64,000 nucleotides of DNA from positions 58,291-122,290 of the forward strand of contig JAURYB010000073.1 in assembly GCA_030654075.1 (NCBI GenBank), written 5' to 3'. This document shows positions 16,709-26,426 of this stretch, in pieces. The first letter of the stretch is position 1. Each line of letters starts with the position of its first letter. The DNA comes from Bacteroidales bacterium (GTDB taxonomy: Bacteria > Bacteroidota > Bacteroidia > Bacteroidales > UBA4417). Made by a program: the position numbers and the translations under genes. Under the pieces are notes generated by a model, which saw only the letters and a list, made by a program, of their open reading frames with translations, made no database searches and was not told where the DNA came from.

Positions 16709-18886
16709 CTATTTTTTTTTAATCACCTTCACTGTGGTTGCTCTTTCTTTTGTATCCTGAATTTTTAAAATATACAGACCCGACGGGATATCCGTGGTAT
16801 TTAGGCTCCAGCCCTTTATGCCGGGGTTTACGGATTTCAATACTACTTTCCCCGAAAGGTCAGTTAATTCTAACTGTGCTACTTTGGTGCTATTTTTAAT
16901 ATTTAGAATCGTGTCAAAAGGATTTGGAAACACCTCGATGCCATCAGATTTGCTGTTATCATTTATTTCTAAAATGATTCCATCCGTGCGAAACGGAACA
17001 GCCGGTAGATTTTCGCTATTCATTAAGTTGGTTATAACGGCATTGGAAAAAGCATATCTGACTGTTACCGGATCAGGAACCTGTGTGCTGGAAACAAGAA
17101 TATCATTTTCGCTGATTTCAGCCGTTGCAGGGTAAAATGTTTTGTTGGAACCTGCAATGGTAAAATGGACAGGAGCGCTTCCATTATTGGTTTTGAGACC
17201 GGTTCCGGTTGTTTCGGGCTTGAATTTTATTCTCATTTTGCCTTCCTCAACACTTGCCGATTCATATACAGGCCCGGAGAAAATCACATCTTCACCGTAT
17301 GTTTTAGCTTTGGCACAAAGAGCAAGTCGCTTACCTACATCAAGTTTATTACGGGGATGAATATTATTTATTTCTCCGATATCCATGGTAACAGCCATTC
17401 CGGTATTGGTTTCGGAGAGCATATTAAACTGAACTTCCCTGAATTCGGCATACATAGGCTCAGGAATTGCCATCGCGTAAGGTGCAACCTGAACATAATA
17501 GAAGGGGAAATCGCCCTGTTTCCAATCCGTTCGCCAGCCGTTTAACATGGCTGCACAAAGTTTCCGGTACATATCACCATCCTCTTTATTGGATTCGCCC
17601 TGGTACCAGGTTGCCCCGCGAATACCAAACGGAATAAGCGGCGCGATCATTCCATTGTACAAATTCGATACTTTGTATTCATCAGTATATGAGCCCGGAT
17701 TGAGCAGATATGGAGCCAGGTATTTGCTGTTCAATTGAGCATCGGCTGCCAGTACATTTTGCTTTGTCCAGGCCTGGGCTGCAGATCCACCAAAGGCCGA
17801 TTGAATTAGGCCAATAGGGATGTTTATATTAGGGTCATCATAGAGTTCTTTTCCAAAATAATAAGCTGCTGCACTAAATGTGGCAACTGTGGCCGGACTG
17901 CATTCCACCCATGAACCGCCGCAATTTGTTTCAGGTAATGAGGAAGCGCGCCTTGGTACTTTAAAAAGCCTGATTTCAGGGTAATTGGCAGCCGCTATTT
18001 CGGTTTCAAAATTATTAACTCCCAGCGTCCAGGGAGCATTTGTAGTCATAGGGAATTCCATATTCGACTGGCCGGAACAAACCCAGACATCGCCGATAAG
18101 GACATTTTCAAATACAACAGAATTTTTAGATCCGGTAGCTGTGAATGTATATTTTGGTGCCTGGCCGGGAACGGCTGCCGGTGTCTTTATTTTACCCGAC
18201 CATTTCCAGTCCGCATCAGCAGTGGCTTCGAAGGATTCGCCCCAGCTCCCGGTTACTGTAACTTTTTCACCCTGGGGAGCAAAGCCCCAGACAGGAGCGT
18301 CCATGTTTTGCTGCAGCACCATATCGCTGCTGAATATACCGGGGAGGCTTACACCCGAATCGTTTGAAACGGAAGAAACAAGCTTCAGCTCATCAAAATA
18401 CCAGTTTTCGCCTGGAGTAACACCGAAAATGTCGAAAAATATAACAATATTATCATATACACCTGAAGGTGTATTGCTGAAGTCAAAGGAAAGTTCCTCC
18501 CATTGCCCGATTTTGGTTGTATTGACATAAACTTCTTTATGCACATTATTTTTATCGGCCGAGTATTCAAGTTTTATCAGCGTATTAGCAACTCGCGGTG
18601 AAAAAACTTTCATTTTGAAAATCTGCCTTCCGGTGAAATCAATCTTTGGCAAGGGTGCAGCATTAACGATGCCTTCCCACGATTCGGCAGCACTTACTGT
18701 TTTTCCAACATTGTCGCTGGTGTTTAAGCCTGTTTTGCTTGGATTGGCAACTTTTTCGATGGTAGTCATAAAAGAGCCAAAATTCAGATTAATATCCTCG
18801 AAGTTGGTGTATGTTATACTTCCCTGCGAGAATGCAGCTGAGCCGGAAAACGTGATGAGGATTACAAAGAGTGAAATAGTTTTCAT
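16709..18886 (-). CDS. Sialate O-acetylesterase-like SGNH esterase with T9SS sorting domain
   Basis: The 725-residue protein has four parts. First is a signal peptide (MKTISLFVILITFSGSAAFSQ). A beta-sandwich carbohydrate-binding-like domain follows at about 22-175. The SASA-type SGNH esterase domain at about 180-630 has WVCSGQSNMEFPM (nucleophile Ser), TWYQGESN and INNIHPRNK (catalytic His region). The last 80 residues are a type A T9SS sorting domain (VFPNPFDTILNIKN, LTDLSGKVV, GLYILKI). Family members remove acetyl groups from sugars; in this PUL an acetylated hemicellulose or mannan is likelier than sialic acid. It should be exported and anchored or released through T9SS. Gap to the symporter gene is 54 bp. 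Confidence 0.88.
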   Translation of the reverse strand: MKTISLFVILITFSGSAAFSQGSITYTNFEDINLNFGSFMTTIEKVANPSKTGLNTSDNVGKTVSAAESWEGIVNAAPLPKIDFTGRQIFKMKVFSPRVANTLIKLEYSADKNNVHKEVYVNTTKIGQWEELSFDFSNTPSGVYDNIVIFFDIFGVTPGENWYFDELKLVSSVSNDSGVSLPGIFSSDMVLQQNMDAPVWGFAPQGEKVTVTGSWGESFEATADADWKWSGKIKTPAAVPGQAPKYTFTATGSKNSVVFENVLIGDVWVCSGQSNMEFPMTTNAPWTLGVNNFETEIAAANYPEIRLFKVPRRASSLPETNCGGSWVECSPATVATFSAAAYYFGKELYDDPNINIPIGLIQSAFGGSAAQAWTKQNVLAADAQLNSKYLAPYLLNPGSYTDEYKVSNLYNGMIAPLIPFGIRGATWYQGESNKEDGDMYRKLCAAMLNGWRTDWKQGDFPFYYVQVAPYAMAIPEPMYAEFREVQFNMLSETNTGMAVTMDIGEINNIHPRNKLDVGKRLALCAKAKTYGEDVIFSGPVYESASVEEGKMRIKFKPETTGTGLKTNNGSAPVHFTIAGSNKTFYPATAEISENDILVSSTQVPDPVTVRYAFSNAVITNLMNSENLPAVPFRTDGIILEINDNSKSDGIEVFPNPFDTILNIKNSTKVAQLELTDLSGKVVLKSVNPGIKGWSLNTTDIPSGLYILKIQDTKERATTVKVIKKK

Positions 18887-18940
18887 CTTAGTATTTTTAG
18901 AAATTTACATTTGAAAACATTACAATCTAGTTTTTATGTA

Positions 18941-20548
18941 TTACCAATAGATAAACATTACAACAAAGCAAAGTAAAAACAATGCAATAGCCCACACTCT
19001 GAAATCGTTATAAAATTTCACATTCTTGTATTCCTTAGCTTCGTCAATAAAAAATTGACGCGTAATAACATTTCCTTCTGTTTTTTCAACTGGCGGAGGT
19101 GCGGTAAGCAAGCTAACAATTACCATAACGATGCTCACGAATGCAAAATTGATAGGAGCAAGGTATAGCCAATGCAGGGGCGCATCAGGGTTTTGAACCG
19201 ATTGTATGTAATGTTCCTTGCCATAAAAGAACATGAACAGAGCCATGACAAAGGTAGAGAGCAAACCAACGAATATTCCTGTCGCATTAGCTCTTTTCCA
19301 GAACAATCCAAGCATAAAAGCAGCCACAATCGGAGGTCCTACATACGAAAGAATTTCGTTGTAGTAATTGATTAGCGTACCGAACTTTTGAATTTGAGGC
19401 GCCCAGAGTACACCGATAATAAGCACAACCGTTGAAGTTATCTGTCCGACGCGTACAAGTTTTTTTGAGCTGGCTTTTTTATCTATTTTACGGTAGAAGT
19501 CCATGGTGAAAAGCGTGGAAACGGAATTCAGACAAGCGCTTAAGCTTGCTGTTAAAGCCGAAACCATTACTGCCAGCATAATTCCAAGGAAAACAGTCGG
19601 CATCCATGTTGTAACCATTTTCGGATAAATGCCATCAGGTGGATTTACGCCGGGAAATGCTACTGCTGCCTGCATGGCTGGGATAAAGATAAAATATAGC
19701 GTGAGCATGGTCAATAAGCCTGTCAGAAGAACTCCTTTTCGCCCGTGATCAACCGATTTAGCCGATAATACGCGTTGAACCAATTGCTGGTTGTTTCCCC
19801 AAAAATAAAATCCCAGGATAGGAAGGGCAAGAATCAATGCAGGCCAGGGAATTGCCAGATCGTTTGGTCCGTGTATTAAATGCAGGTAAACCGTATCGTG
19901 AAACCGTTCCTGAAGCACTTCCCAGCTTCCGACATTCCGTTGAGCAATAAACGCAAGCAGTACCGATCCGATGATAAGTATTACAGCCTGGATAACTTCT
20001 GTTTTGATAACGGAATTCAATCCACCCGGAATTGTGTATGACGCAACAATTATAGCGGCAAGGATTACGATAACCTGCAATTCCATTTCGGGGAATATGA
20101 TTTTGAAAATCATTGCGCTTCCGTAAAGCGTAGCGGAAACATCCATAAAAATTCCACCAAAAACAGCTATTCCCGAGAAGTAATATTTTGAACGGTGATC
20201 GAACCTACGTTCAAGAAACTCCGGCATGGTATACACCCCTGATTTGATATAAAACGGAAGAAATATCCATGCAAAGAATATCATTACCAGGATGGAAATC
20301 AGGTTATAGTTGAAAATAACCATCCCATATTCGTAAGCTGAACCCGAATGCCCTATAAGTGTGGAAGTTGAAATGCTGGCTGAGAAAAGCGATAGGCCGA
20401 CAACCACCCAGCTCATGTTTCGTCCTGCCAGGAAATAATCAGTGGAAGTATCATTTTTCGCATTTTTCAAGCCCCACCAGGTAATCCCGATGATATACAC
20501 GACAATAATCGTGATATCAATAAAATTTAAGTTTGTAAAAAATGACAT
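18941..20548 (-). CDS. Sodium/solute symporter (SSS/SLC5 family)
   Basis: This 535-residue inner-membrane protein has 13-14 predicted transmembrane helices. Family features are WWGLKNAKNDTSTDYFLAGR near the N-terminus, STLIGHSGSAYEYG, and WPALILALPILGFYFWGNNQQLVQR as in sugar-transporting SSS members. The ATG at 20548 lies 8 bp after the stop of the preceding glycosidase gene, so the two are probably co-translated. Its likely job is Na+-driven uptake of the mono- or oligosaccharide released by the PUL enzymes, supplying GH130 and central metabolism. Confidence 0.9.
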   Translation of the reverse strand: MSFFTNLNFIDITIIVVYIIGITWWGLKNAKNDTSTDYFLAGRNMSWVVVGLSLFSASISTSTLIGHSGSAYEYGMVIFNYNLISILVMIFFAWIFLPFYIKSGVYTMPEFLERRFDHRSKYYFSGIAVFGGIFMDVSATLYGSAMIFKIIFPEMELQVIVILAAIIVASYTIPGGLNSVIKTEVIQAVILIIGSVLLAFIAQRNVGSWEVLQERFHDTVYLHLIHGPNDLAIPWPALILALPILGFYFWGNNQQLVQRVLSAKSVDHGRKGVLLTGLLTMLTLYFIFIPAMQAAVAFPGVNPPDGIYPKMVTTWMPTVFLGIMLAVMVSALTASLSACLNSVSTLFTMDFYRKIDKKASSKKLVRVGQITSTVVLIIGVLWAPQIQKFGTLINYYNEILSYVGPPIVAAFMLGLFWKRANATGIFVGLLSTFVMALFMFFYGKEHYIQSVQNPDAPLHWLYLAPINFAFVSIVMVIVSLLTAPPPVEKTEGNVITRQFFIDEAKEYKNVKFYNDFRVWAIALFLLCFVVMFIYW

Positions 20549-20555
20549 CGTATTT

Positions 20556-22088
20556 TTAGTAATTAAGTGTGGTGTAGAGAACAAAACTATGAGCCGGAAT
20601 TTCGACTGACAATGCTTTTGAAGATTTTACGCGGATATCAGTTTGCTGGGGAACCGGGAAATTTTCGCTGTCGACAGGTCTGAGGTTTTCGCTGTAAATG
20701 TATTTTTTTAAAGGTTTTGATGAAGATGCTTCGCCGGTTTTAAGATCAATTTTTTGATTTACCGACGAATTGTTAACAATAGCGATAGTCATGTCGTCGC
20801 CTTGGGTACCTGCCACCAGTCTTAGTCCGGCAATGCCGGTGGTATCCGATTCAATAATAGTTGTTCCGGTCGGGAAATACCTGCATAACAATGACCAGGA
20901 ATAAAACCAGGGACGTATATTTTCATCGGCCGGGTTGTTGCAGATTTCGGTTCCCAGGATGTTCCAGAAACCCCATCTTTTAAGCTTGCTTTTATCCCCT
21001 TTATCGCCTAATGTGTGCATGGCGTCGTCCAGATCCCAGGCAGCAGCACCCGAATAACCTGAATTCATTATTTGTATTACGGCATCCGACATATCAATGC
21101 CATAGTCGAAATCGTACACTGACATCTGGCTGTCCTCGCTTGCGTAAGGATCCGTTTTAACACGCTTCTGGTTTTCTTCTGTCATTTTCTCAAAGCCAAT
21201 TTCTCCGAAAACAATGGGTTTGTTTACAGCTTTTGCCATTTGTGCAATGTTACTGTAGTATTTGGTAAAGTTTCCGCTGCGCACCTCATCATAATTAGTG
21301 TAGGCATGTATTTCGTAGATTCCGATTTGGTCATTCAGCTGACGGGTTGATTCTGCAACCCATTCAACACCAGTATATTTTGATTCATGATTATCATAAG
21401 CAGCCACTGCGTCTGGTCCGGCAATTGTAATTTTATCGGCCAGTCCTGCTTCATCCAGAGCTTTTTTCAACATATTAATTCCTTCGCTCCATTCGTCCCA
21501 GTTTCCCAGGGTTGAAGCCCAATAACCATTAGGTTCATTCACTAAGGTATAGTGTTTCAGGCATGTATAGCCTTTAACGTTGATCAGGTTATCCAGGTAT
21601 TTAACAATTATTCCAATCCAGGCAGGGTCGTTTGCGCCTTTAAAATGGCCTGAAATTCCGGTTTCTGTTTTAACCAGGGGGAAAGGACAACCCCATTCGC
21701 CGAATAAAACGGTGATATCGTTTTTCTGGCAATAGTCCAGTAGTTTTTGAAGTGATTTAACTTCAGGGGAATCAAAATCCAGGATGGGTTCCCCTTTTGC
21801 GTCAAATCCTTTGAGGTATCTCCAGTTGGCCTGGTCCATTACCCGAACCAGTTTAGGCTTCATATAATCCAGGCGGTGAAAAACCATCTGCCACTTTTGA
21901 TCCGTCATCAGTGCGCCCCATTCGGCATCAGGAGCATCGGCATGGGGATAAGCGGACCATTGCACACCATTGCCGATGAAGTTTGTGGAAATTATTTTTT
22001 CAGGGTAAACCTGAACAGTTTTTGAACTTGAGCAAGAACTACCCGCCAGGACAATAAGTGCGATGAATACTATACTAAGTACTTTCAT
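20556..22088 (-). CDS. Clan GH-A-like glycoside hydrolase lipoprotein (copy 1)
   Basis: From the ATG at 22088 the protein has 510 residues and a lipoprotein signal (AGSSCSSSK). It has a TIM-barrel layout with a putative acid/base Glu in HYTLVNEPNGYW and nucleophile Glu in KPIVFGEIGFE, the strand 4/strand 7 arrangement of clan GH-A, and a C-terminal beta-sandwich. It is clearly paralogous to 26427-27920: shared GNGxQW, LVRxM, DYGIDMSDAVIQ, WDLDDAM and KLKRWGFWN. I cannot place it in a numbered GH family with confidence; GH5-, GH30- or GH39-like are all possible. The probable site is the outer-membrane surface or periplasm, acting on the PUL substrate. Confidence 0.72.
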   Translation of the reverse strand: MKVLSIVFIALIVLAGSSCSSSKTVQVYPEKIISTNFIGNGVQWSAYPHADAPDAEWGALMTDQKWQMVFHRLDYMKPKLVRVMDQANWRYLKGFDAKGEPILDFDSPEVKSLQKLLDYCQKNDITVLFGEWGCPFPLVKTETGISGHFKGANDPAWIGIIVKYLDNLINVKGYTCLKHYTLVNEPNGYWASTLGNWDEWSEGINMLKKALDEAGLADKITIAGPDAVAAYDNHESKYTGVEWVAESTRQLNDQIGIYEIHAYTNYDEVRSGNFTKYYSNIAQMAKAVNKPIVFGEIGFEKMTEENQKRVKTDPYASEDSQMSVYDFDYGIDMSDAVIQIMNSGYSGAAAWDLDDAMHTLGDKGDKSKLKRWGFWNILGTEICNNPADENIRPWFYSWSLLCRYFPTGTTIIESDTTGIAGLRLVAGTQGDDMTIAIVNNSSVNQKIDLKTGEASSSKPLKKYIYSENLRPVDSENFPVPQQTDIRVKSSKALSVEIPAHSFVLYTTLNY

Positions 22089-22257
22089 ATAATTCTTTAA
22101 AAAATGATCCAACATTCATTTACTGATCAGTAGCAATTCCACTGTTTCATGCTACAGGTAATTATAATCTGCCCGTTTTCGGGAAATACCCTTGACGTTT
22201 TTCATGTCCTGTATTTGCATAAAAGCAGACGAGAAACAAGGGTGTATCGAATCAAAA

Positions 22258-22298
22258 GGGGTGTATCAAAAAGATACGTGATATTTTTGACACACCCC
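22258..22298 (-). terminator. Hairpin between T9SS protein gene and GH-A gene
   Basis: GGGGTGTATCAAAAA (22258-22272) pairs with TTTTTGACACACCCC (22284-22298) around an 11-nt loop, with one G-U-type mismatch. On the minus strand TTTTG follows directly. It lies 37 bp after the stop of the 276-residue gene and may terminate it or partly uncouple the glycosidase-symporter unit. A direct copy of GGGTGTATC at 22240-22248 adjoins it. Confidence 0.5.
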
Positions 22299-22334
22299 CG
22301 AAATGATAATTTACTGCAAAACTAAAGATTTGAT

Positions 22335-23165
22335 CTAACGTTTTATGAATTTCTGGCTCATGGATTGGCCGGTTGTATTTACCCTGATAATATAACACCC
22401 CGAAGCCATATCCGCAGGCACGGATATTTCAGAAGTACTGTAGCCAAACTTGTATGTTTTCACCAATGTACCTGTAATATTATATATTTCAAGGTTTTTA
22501 ATGACGATCTCTTTTTCAAGTTTTACATTTAGCAAGTTCCCGGATTGATACATGTGTAACCTTGATGTGGCAGTTAACGGATTTAAACCTGTAGGAAGGG
22601 TTGAAATAAAAGTAATGTCATCCAGATAAAAAGGTATAGGAGATTTTAAATTTGATGAGACCAGAAAGTCGAACATGGTGTGTGTAATTGGAGAATTATC
22701 CGCATTTCTTGGTATAGCAATCGAAGCCCCTCCCCATCCATTTACTGCTCCTGCTGCAATGGGTAAAGTCATGACTGCAGAATATATATCCTCTCCAATG
22801 CCTTTTTCAAGTTTCAATTGTATTTTTACTGTATCTGCCCCGGCTGTAGTATCTTGTATGAGGTATTTGAAGCGGACCATATCATAATTGATGAAGTATG
22901 AAGGATCAATAGTCTTAAAACCAAGAAGGCCAGCCACCTGAAAATAGTTGTAGTACCAGAAATCATGGGCCGGGAAGAATAGTACATTGTTACTTATGTT
23001 TAACCCTGCCTTCAGGGGATTAGGTACAACCTCAGGTTTGAAGCTAGCCCATTCTGTGATGGTAATTCCACTCATCTGGGTGCCGTCAAAATCAGAGAGC
23101 ACTACCTGTCCGAAAAGGACAAAGGAGAATGAAGCCACGAAAATTGTAAGTAAAAACTTTTTCAT
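22335..23165 (-). CDS. T9SS-sorted carbohydrate-binding-like protein
   Basis: This 276-residue exported protein has a signal peptide (MKKFLLTIFVASFSFVLFGQ). One beta-sandwich domain occupies about 22-190: VLSDFDGTQMSGITI, then FDFLVSSNLKSPIPFYLDDITFIS. This resembles the N-terminal domain of the nearby esterase and of CBM-like jelly rolls. A type A T9SS sorting domain follows (LEIYNITGTLVKTYKFGYST, GCYIIRVNT, QKFIKR). No catalytic motif is visible. Its position in the PUL suggests a surface glycan-binding role; that is inference. Confidence 0.65.
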   Translation of the reverse strand: MKKFLLTIFVASFSFVLFGQVVLSDFDGTQMSGITITEWASFKPEVVPNPLKAGLNISNNVLFFPAHDFWYYNYFQVAGLLGFKTIDPSYFINYDMVRFKYLIQDTTAGADTVKIQLKLEKGIGEDIYSAVMTLPIAAGAVNGWGGASIAIPRNADNSPITHTMFDFLVSSNLKSPIPFYLDDITFISTLPTGLNPLTATSRLHMYQSGNLLNVKLEKEIVIKNLEIYNITGTLVKTYKFGYSTSEISVPADMASGCYIIRVNTTGQSMSQKFIKR

Positions 23166-23214
23166 AATTTTTAAGATTTAGTTGTTTGTAAATTAGAGAA
23201 TTAAGATTAATTGT

Positions 23215-25122
23215 TTATTGAATAGGAAATGTAAATTTCTGAGTACGGTAAATTCGCCAATCAGCTCTTTCTGATTCAAGGGCTGTCATCTGCCAGATAA
23301 GCTGGTTGCCGTTTTCAACCTCGGCAACAATGCCGCGTTCATCGCCCCCGGTATAAAAAGCTCCCAGGAAAGCGGATCCGATTGATCCAAATGTGAGCAG
23401 GTAATTTCCTTCTTTGAGCCTGGTAGCCTGTCCGGCCGTAACGGAGAAAAAAGGCACCCCTTTTTCGCGGCCATAGGTCCACCCCTGTTTAACAGTCATA
23501 TTTTTTTCGTTAATGACATATTCAGCTCCCCAGGAAGAGATTTCAAAAAATGGCATTGTTTTAAAATTCTTGGAAGCCCCGTTTATCATACAGGTCAGCA
23601 CCTGGTTTTCCTGTTCATTACGTACTGATGGGGAATGGTTTACCCACGGCCATTCAAATCCTGTTATGGATTTGTATCCAAGCTGTACTGAATCGGAATA
23701 CAGGATTCCCTGCTGATCTGCAGCTTTAAGCAGATATTTATCCAATGATTCACCTCTGCCATTCACACCCCATCCACCATGAGGGGCAAGAATCCATTTC
23801 AGGTTATTGCTCCAATCCAATTTGGCAAATCCATGGTGAAAAGTGCTTATAATAATAGTATTATCAGTGGGATCAAAGGCCAATCCATTGTTATGACACC
23901 AGTCGAATTCAAGTGGATTTAAGGAAATGTTCCTTATATATGTTGGCATGATTGACCTGCCAACCTGAAGACAATCACGCAGGTTCCAGGTGGTAAGGAG
24001 CGCGCCGGTTTTGCGGTCAAGCTCAATTATATGATCCTCTATAAAACGCCGGTTTTGGACATCATACGGTACTCTGGCATCCGTTTGTGATACCGTTACC
24101 AGCAAATTGCCTTCTTTGGAACCTGATGGAATTTCGCAGATATCATGATGGGAACCTTGAAATTCGCCGGGGATGTCCCATATATTTATAATCTTGCCCA
24201 GAAAATCTGTTTCATAAATGGCACTCCTTTGTGGAACAGAATAGATTAGGTTTCCATTCTTAAGAAAAGTAAGGGGGAACATATTATCTTCTTCATTTTC
24301 AATATACCAGAAACCACGAAATTTGCCATACCGGTCGCTGATCATTGTGCTGATTGTGTTACCATGCCCCCATTTATTATAAAGAAACGCAAACATCGCC
24401 CCGTCATTCATTGCCGAACCTGTTGTAGCAAGGTTAGGAAACCAACCTGGTTTAGCCATAGTTTCAATAGTAACTGTATCGGTATAAGTCATAGTATTTT
24501 CGCCTTTCAGGGTTACTACAACTTTGTTTCCGGCCCATCCGGCATTTATATAATCGTTGGAGAAATAAAGGCCATATACAGGAACCTGGTGCTGAAACTT
24601 AAGCGAATCATTTTTAAATGAGATGTCCGATGTGGGACCATCCATTCCCAGCACATTGGTGTGAACTGAGAAAGGCAGACTTGCCGAGACCGTTATAATC
24701 GCAGAAAGAGCAGACCTTGAATATGGATTAACTATAACATTGTCAATAGTATATGTGAGCATTTCGCTGAATATGGCGACTGTATATTCCTGCTTCGATC
24801 CGTCGCCTGCTATTACTGTATACACTATGGGTTTAGAAAAGTCGTTTGGGGTAACACTGCTGATTTGCTCAGTGCTCCCAACTCTGACACTTTTGCCGGT
24901 CGAAATAAAACTTGCCACCAGGGATGTGACATTTGCTAGTCCGATTGCAGTTACCTGAATTTCATTACCGCTGATAATTCCTGTAATATCCTTTGTTAGC
25001 CCTTCATTATCTGCAGCAAGAAATTTAAAGGACAAAATCTCCATTTTATCACTTACTACCTCTTTCTGGCATGAAGTGGCAAATAGAGTTATGGTAATGA
25101 ATATAATGTGTTTTAACTTCAT
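23215..25122 (-). CDS. Arylsulfotransferase (ASST)-like lipoprotein
   Basis: This 635-residue lipoprotein (LFATSCQKE) has an N-terminal Ig-like region at about 25-115 of the DUF5018 kind (TVIAGDGSKQEYTVAIF) and a second sandwich to about 215. A six-bladed-propeller ASST domain follows, with SHHDICEIPSG, DHIIELDRKTGALLTTWNLRD, DWCHNNGLAFDPTDNTIIIS and TFHHGFAKLDW. The histidines in these motifs sit where ASST enzymes hold their sulfate-accepting and binding histidines. Known ASSTs move sulfate between phenols without PAPS. Such an enzyme is an odd companion in a glycan PUL, and the domain may instead serve another reaction or binding. Start and domain calls are firm; the activity is not. Confidence 0.7.
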   Translation of the reverse strand: MKLKHIIFITITLFATSCQKEVVSDKMEILSFKFLAADNEGLTKDITGIISGNEIQVTAIGLANVTSLVASFISTGKSVRVGSTEQISSVTPNDFSKPIVYTVIAGDGSKQEYTVAIFSEMLTYTIDNVIVNPYSRSALSAIITVSASLPFSVHTNVLGMDGPTSDISFKNDSLKFQHQVPVYGLYFSNDYINAGWAGNKVVVTLKGENTMTYTDTVTIETMAKPGWFPNLATTGSAMNDGAMFAFLYNKWGHGNTISTMISDRYGKFRGFWYIENEEDNMFPLTFLKNGNLIYSVPQRSAIYETDFLGKIINIWDIPGEFQGSHHDICEIPSGSKEGNLLVTVSQTDARVPYDVQNRRFIEDHIIELDRKTGALLTTWNLRDCLQVGRSIMPTYIRNISLNPLEFDWCHNNGLAFDPTDNTIIISTFHHGFAKLDWSNNLKWILAPHGGWGVNGRGESLDKYLLKAADQQGILYSDSVQLGYKSITGFEWPWVNHSPSVRNEQENQVLTCMINGASKNFKTMPFFEISSWGAEYVINEKNMTVKQGWTYGREKGVPFFSVTAGQATRLKEGNYLLTFGSIGSAFLGAFYTGGDERGIVAEVENGNQLIWQMTALESERADWRIYRTQKFTFPIQ

Positions 25123-25203
25123 GCGTATGAGATTTACAATTGGAAATTTATAAATGGTACAACAGCAAGACTTTTATGTAATGACTGTTTTGAAGAGTAA
25201 TTC

Positions 25204-25229
25204 TCTCTTTGGTTTTTCAACCAAAGAGA
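25204..25229 (-). terminator. 11-bp perfect hairpin between GH130 and ASST genes
   Basis: TCTCTTTGGTT and AACCAAAGAGA pair perfectly around a 4-nt TTTC loop in the 197-bp gap following the GH130 gene. There is no T-run on the minus strand, so this may be a processing or mRNA-stability hairpin rather than a full terminator. Confidence 0.4.
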
Positions 25230-25319
25230 ATCCTTTAGTTTATCATCCAATTAAGCAGGAAAAATGTGTTTCTTATTCCTGCTTGCAGCTATAGTTGATT
25301 ACCGCAGATAATTTATCCG

Positions 25320-26342
25320 CTATTCCATTTTATTTGTTAAAAGATGTTCCACCAATTCCGTTACAGAACAGGTAGCAACACCTACATATTTATCGGCCCC
25401 ACCGTAATATACGAACAAGGTATCGCCGACAATAACGTTTCCGGTTGGGAAAACGCAGCCTTTATAAAACCCTTCAATTTCGTAATCAAATTCAGGCCAC
25501 ATGATAGGTTCCGGTGTGCGTCCGATTATTTTTGTAGGATCATTCAAATCGAGCAATACGGCGCCTACACTGTAATATCCGTTACCGCCGTTTTCGACAC
25601 CATGGTATAGTACCAGCCAGCCTTGATCTGTTTTTAAAGGAGGTGTAGAGCCGCCAATTTTTTCTTCCCAGCCGCCTATTATCCCCTCCATGAGTAAATG
25701 GCTGGGTTCGTTCCATACCAGCATGTCGTCGGAATACCTGAGCCAGATTGCAGGAAATTGGGGCCCCCATTGTGGTCCTACCCATTCCTTCGGGCGATGG
25801 AGCATGGCATATTTTCCGTTTATTTTTTCGGGAAAAAGTATAACATCGCGATCATCAATATCCGATTGAGTTATGCGGCCAAGCCTGATCCATGTTTTAA
25901 AATCCTTTGTCATGGCAAGAGCTGTATTTGCCATATTTTTCTTCAGGAAACAGGGCGCGTTGCTGCCATGATCCCAGGTTAAAACTTCATCATGTGCGAA
26001 TTTCCAGTATTGACCCGGATGAAACGGGCGGAAAGCATAGGTAATATAATAGTAATCATCAAATTTTACGATACGTGCATCTTCCACACAACCACTATCC
26101 GGGCCTTCCGCGCTTGGACCGAAAGCCGGCAAATCACTTACCCTGCTGAAGTTGAATCCATCTTCGCTGGTAGCCAGCCCAAAACGGATAATGTGATTTT
26201 TATCATCTCCGGCTGCCCGGTACAACATATAAAATATTCCGTTTTCATGCCACATTCCCGGGTTGCAAACTACAAGATTTTCCCAGTCGTTAGATGGATT
26301 CGGTGATAAAATCGGATTGTTTTCGTATTTATGTAAAATCAT
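25320..26342 (-). CDS. GH130 beta-mannoside phosphorylase-like enzyme
   Basis: This 340-residue protein without a signal peptide is therefore probably cytoplasmic. It is a five-bladed propeller of GH130: YENNPILSP near the N-terminus, VCNPGMWHENGIFYMLYRA, DSGCVEDARIVKFDDYYYITY (where the general-acid Asp resides in the family) and GSTPPLKTDQGWLVLYHG. Family members phosphorolyse beta-1,2- or beta-1,4-mannosides to mannose 1-phosphate; some are hydrolases. Together with the GH2 beta-mannosidase it is the main argument that the PUL targets a mannoside. The exact linkage cannot be read from sequence. Confidence 0.88.
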   Translation of the reverse strand: MILHKYENNPILSPNPSNDWENLVVCNPGMWHENGIFYMLYRAAGDDKNHIIRFGLATSEDGFNFSRVSDLPAFGPSAEGPDSGCVEDARIVKFDDYYYITYAFRPFHPGQYWKFAHDEVLTWDHGSNAPCFLKKNMANTALAMTKDFKTWIRLGRITQSDIDDRDVILFPEKINGKYAMLHRPKEWVGPQWGPQFPAIWLRYSDDMLVWNEPSHLLMEGIIGGWEEKIGGSTPPLKTDQGWLVLYHGVENGGNGYYSVGAVLLDLNDPTKIIGRTPEPIMWPEFDYEIEGFYKGCVFPTGNVIVGDTLFVYYGGADKYVGVATCSVTELVEHLLTNKME

Positions 26343-26426
26343 TGGTAAAAAATTTGAAAGTATTAATTCTGATGCTTTGTATGACTGGTGAGGGTAATGT
26401 GAGGCATTAACTAAAACAGTAAGGTA

